From assembly GCA_947175455.1 (NCBI GenBank), contig CAMWMW010000100.1:1-6537 (forward strand): 6,537 nt of DNA, written 5' to 3'. Both the position numbers and the translations under genes were made by a program. Position 1 is the first letter of the stretch, and every line of letters begins with the position of its first letter. Source of the stretch: an uncultured Porphyromonadaceae bacterium (GTDB taxonomy: Bacteria > Bacteroidota > Bacteroidia > Bacteroidales > Muribaculaceae). Under the pieces are notes generated by a model. The model made no database searches, was not told where the DNA came from, and saw only the letters and a program-made list of their open reading frames with translations. Of this stretch, positions 5,643-6,537 are shown in pieces.

Positions 5643-6537
5643 CTAATCTTTTGATACCCGGATTTTACCGTTAGACATCTTGGTGTATTTTATGGGAGTG
5701 GAATAGCTGATTGTATTAAGCACCGGTTCAAGATCTTCTTTCAGGTCAAGCTTGCCGGTGACGCGCATCCCGGCGACATCGGGATCTATCTTGAACTCCT
5801 TGCCATAATAAAGCGTCAACTTATGGAACACGTCTGACAGCGGACGATCGTCGTATATAAGCATATTGTCTATCCAACTGATATATTGCGACACATCGAC
5901 GCGTCTCGGAGAACACGGCTCGCCATCTATGACATTCACCATCTGACCTGGACTCAGATGCACATGACGGTGCTCTTTGTTCTCAACGTTCACACTACCT
6001 TTCACAAGAACCACAGAAGCGGATTCCTCTGTCGGATAGGCAGAAACGTTGAAGCTTGTTCCAAGCACTTGCACATCGAAATCTTTGGTGCGTACAAAGA
6101 AAGGCGCGTGTTCGTTACGCTTGACGTCAATATACACCTCACCCTCTACAAATATCTCGCGACGGTCAGTACTGAAATGAGCGGGAAACACAACATTAGT
6201 GCCGGCATTTACCCATAGCGATGATCCGTCAGACAAAGTCAGATGTGTCCTTTTTCCTTTCGGGGTGACAAGGCGATTGACAGCCGATATTCCTTGCCGT
6301 CCCTCAGGATAATCTATCGTATCTGAATTAACTGTCAGCGTGCCGTCTGAAGCAAACTTTATCGATGGATTCTCTTCATTAAGGGAAATGTTCTGACCAC
6401 CCTCCATCATAAGCACAACCTCCTCACGACATATGTCCACAACCTGTGCATATTGCTCCAGATCCATTGCGGCTGCCGTTTCGTGATGCGACGACGAACG
6501 CTCTCTGAACACAGGTATGAAAATACATCCCATAACC
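5643..6537 (-). CDS. FecR-family anti-sigma factor, periplasmic part (5' end cut)
   Basis: The reading frame is open to the window edge, with 297 residues visible and a stop at 5645-5643. The Met at 6533 is probably internal: Bacteroidetes FecR proteins begin with a cytoplasmic sigma-binding domain and one membrane helix, and VMGCIFIPVF at the very start looks like the end of that helix. Counting from this Met, the segment EEVVLMMEGGQNISL (37-51) is typical of the family. The FecR domain spans about 88-185, with TPKGKRTHLTLSDGSSLWVNAGT, EIFVEGEVYIDV and VLGTSFNVSAY. A DUF4974-like STN-related domain follows (about 227-294). The family binds an ECF sigma factor and releases it when a loaded receptor's STN domain makes contact in the periplasm. 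The next gene, a SusC with an STN domain, is the expected partner. The Gly158-Thr159 pair in VLGTSF aligns with the conserved LGT of the family. Confidence 0.93.
   Translation of the reverse strand, partial: VMGCIFIPVFRERSSSHHETAAAMDLEQYAQVVDICREEVVLMMEGGQNISLNEENPSIKFASDGTLTVNSDTIDYPEGRQGISAVNRLVTPKGKRTHLTLSDGSSLWVNAGTNVVFPAHFSTDRREIFVEGEVYIDVKRNEHAPFFVRTKDFDVQVLGTSFNVSAYPTEESASVVLVKGSVNVENKEHRHVHLSPGQMVNVIDGEPCSPRRVDVSQYISWIDNMLIYDDRPLSDVFHKLTLYYGKEFKIDPDVAGMRVTGKLDLKEDLEPVLNTISYSTPIKYTKMSNGKIRVSKD

Noticed and set aside
5886..6218. Plus-strand open frame of 110 codons opposite fecR
   Set aside because: It is antisense to the conserved FecR domain, with no domain or upstream signals of its own.
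6531..6533. ATG as the true start of the FecR protein
   Set aside because: The frame stays open upstream to the window edge, and starting here would remove the sigma-binding domain and most of the membrane helix expected of the family.
1..6537. tRNA, rRNA, CRISPR array, insertion sequence or attachment site
   Set aside because: Almost all of the window is coding; the two gaps contain only short inverted repeats, with no spaced direct repeats, transposase or tRNA-like fold.

Overview
The window looks like part of a Bacteroidales chromosome (gut Bacteroides, Parabacteroides or Muribaculaceae type; the genus cannot be fixed from sequence reading alone). The evidence is a SusC-family TonB-dependent receptor paired with a SusD/RagB lipoprotein, a Bacteroidetes-style FecR anti-sigma regulator with a C-terminal DUF4974-like domain, and AT-rich leaders without Shine-Dalgarno sequences before the start codons. 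All real genes lie on the minus strand, so the locus reads from high to low coordinates.

Layout in transcription order: (1) 6537-5643, the periplasmic part of a FecR-like anti-sigma factor, with its N-terminal sigma-binding domain and most of its membrane segment beyond the window edge. (2) 5642-5469, a 174-base gap holding a perfect 13-bp inverted repeat just after the fecR stop, then AT-rich DNA, two overlapping mutually exclusive small inverted repeats, and an A-rich susC leader. (3) 5468-2034, a 1144-residue SusC-like receptor with an extra N-terminal STN signalling domain. (4) 2017-380, a 545-residue SusD-like surface lipoprotein, 16 bases after susC. (5) 379-273, a 107-base gap with a strong 14-bp hairpin. 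(6) 272-1, the first 90 codons of a BglX-like glycoside hydrolase family 3 enzyme with a signal peptide, running off the window.

Together these form a polysaccharide utilization locus of the ECF-sigma/anti-sigma controlled type. SusD and SusC capture and import an oligosaccharide across the outer membrane. The STN domain of SusC is expected to report a loaded receptor to periplasmic FecR, which then frees an ECF sigma factor, probably encoded just beyond 6537, to transcribe susC-susD and the GH3 gene. The GH3 enzyme would remove terminal sugars, most likely beta-linked glucose, in the periplasm. The substrate is not determined here.

The protein-coding content is a well-known architecture and I see no clearly new system. 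The less explained parts are the two gaps. The hairpin before the GH3 gene coincides exactly with a 12-codon mini-ORF, carries an SD-like arm facing an arm identical to the 16S rRNA 3' end, and its loop side is complementary to the bases next to the GH3 start codon. The susC leader has overlapping alternative inverted repeats.
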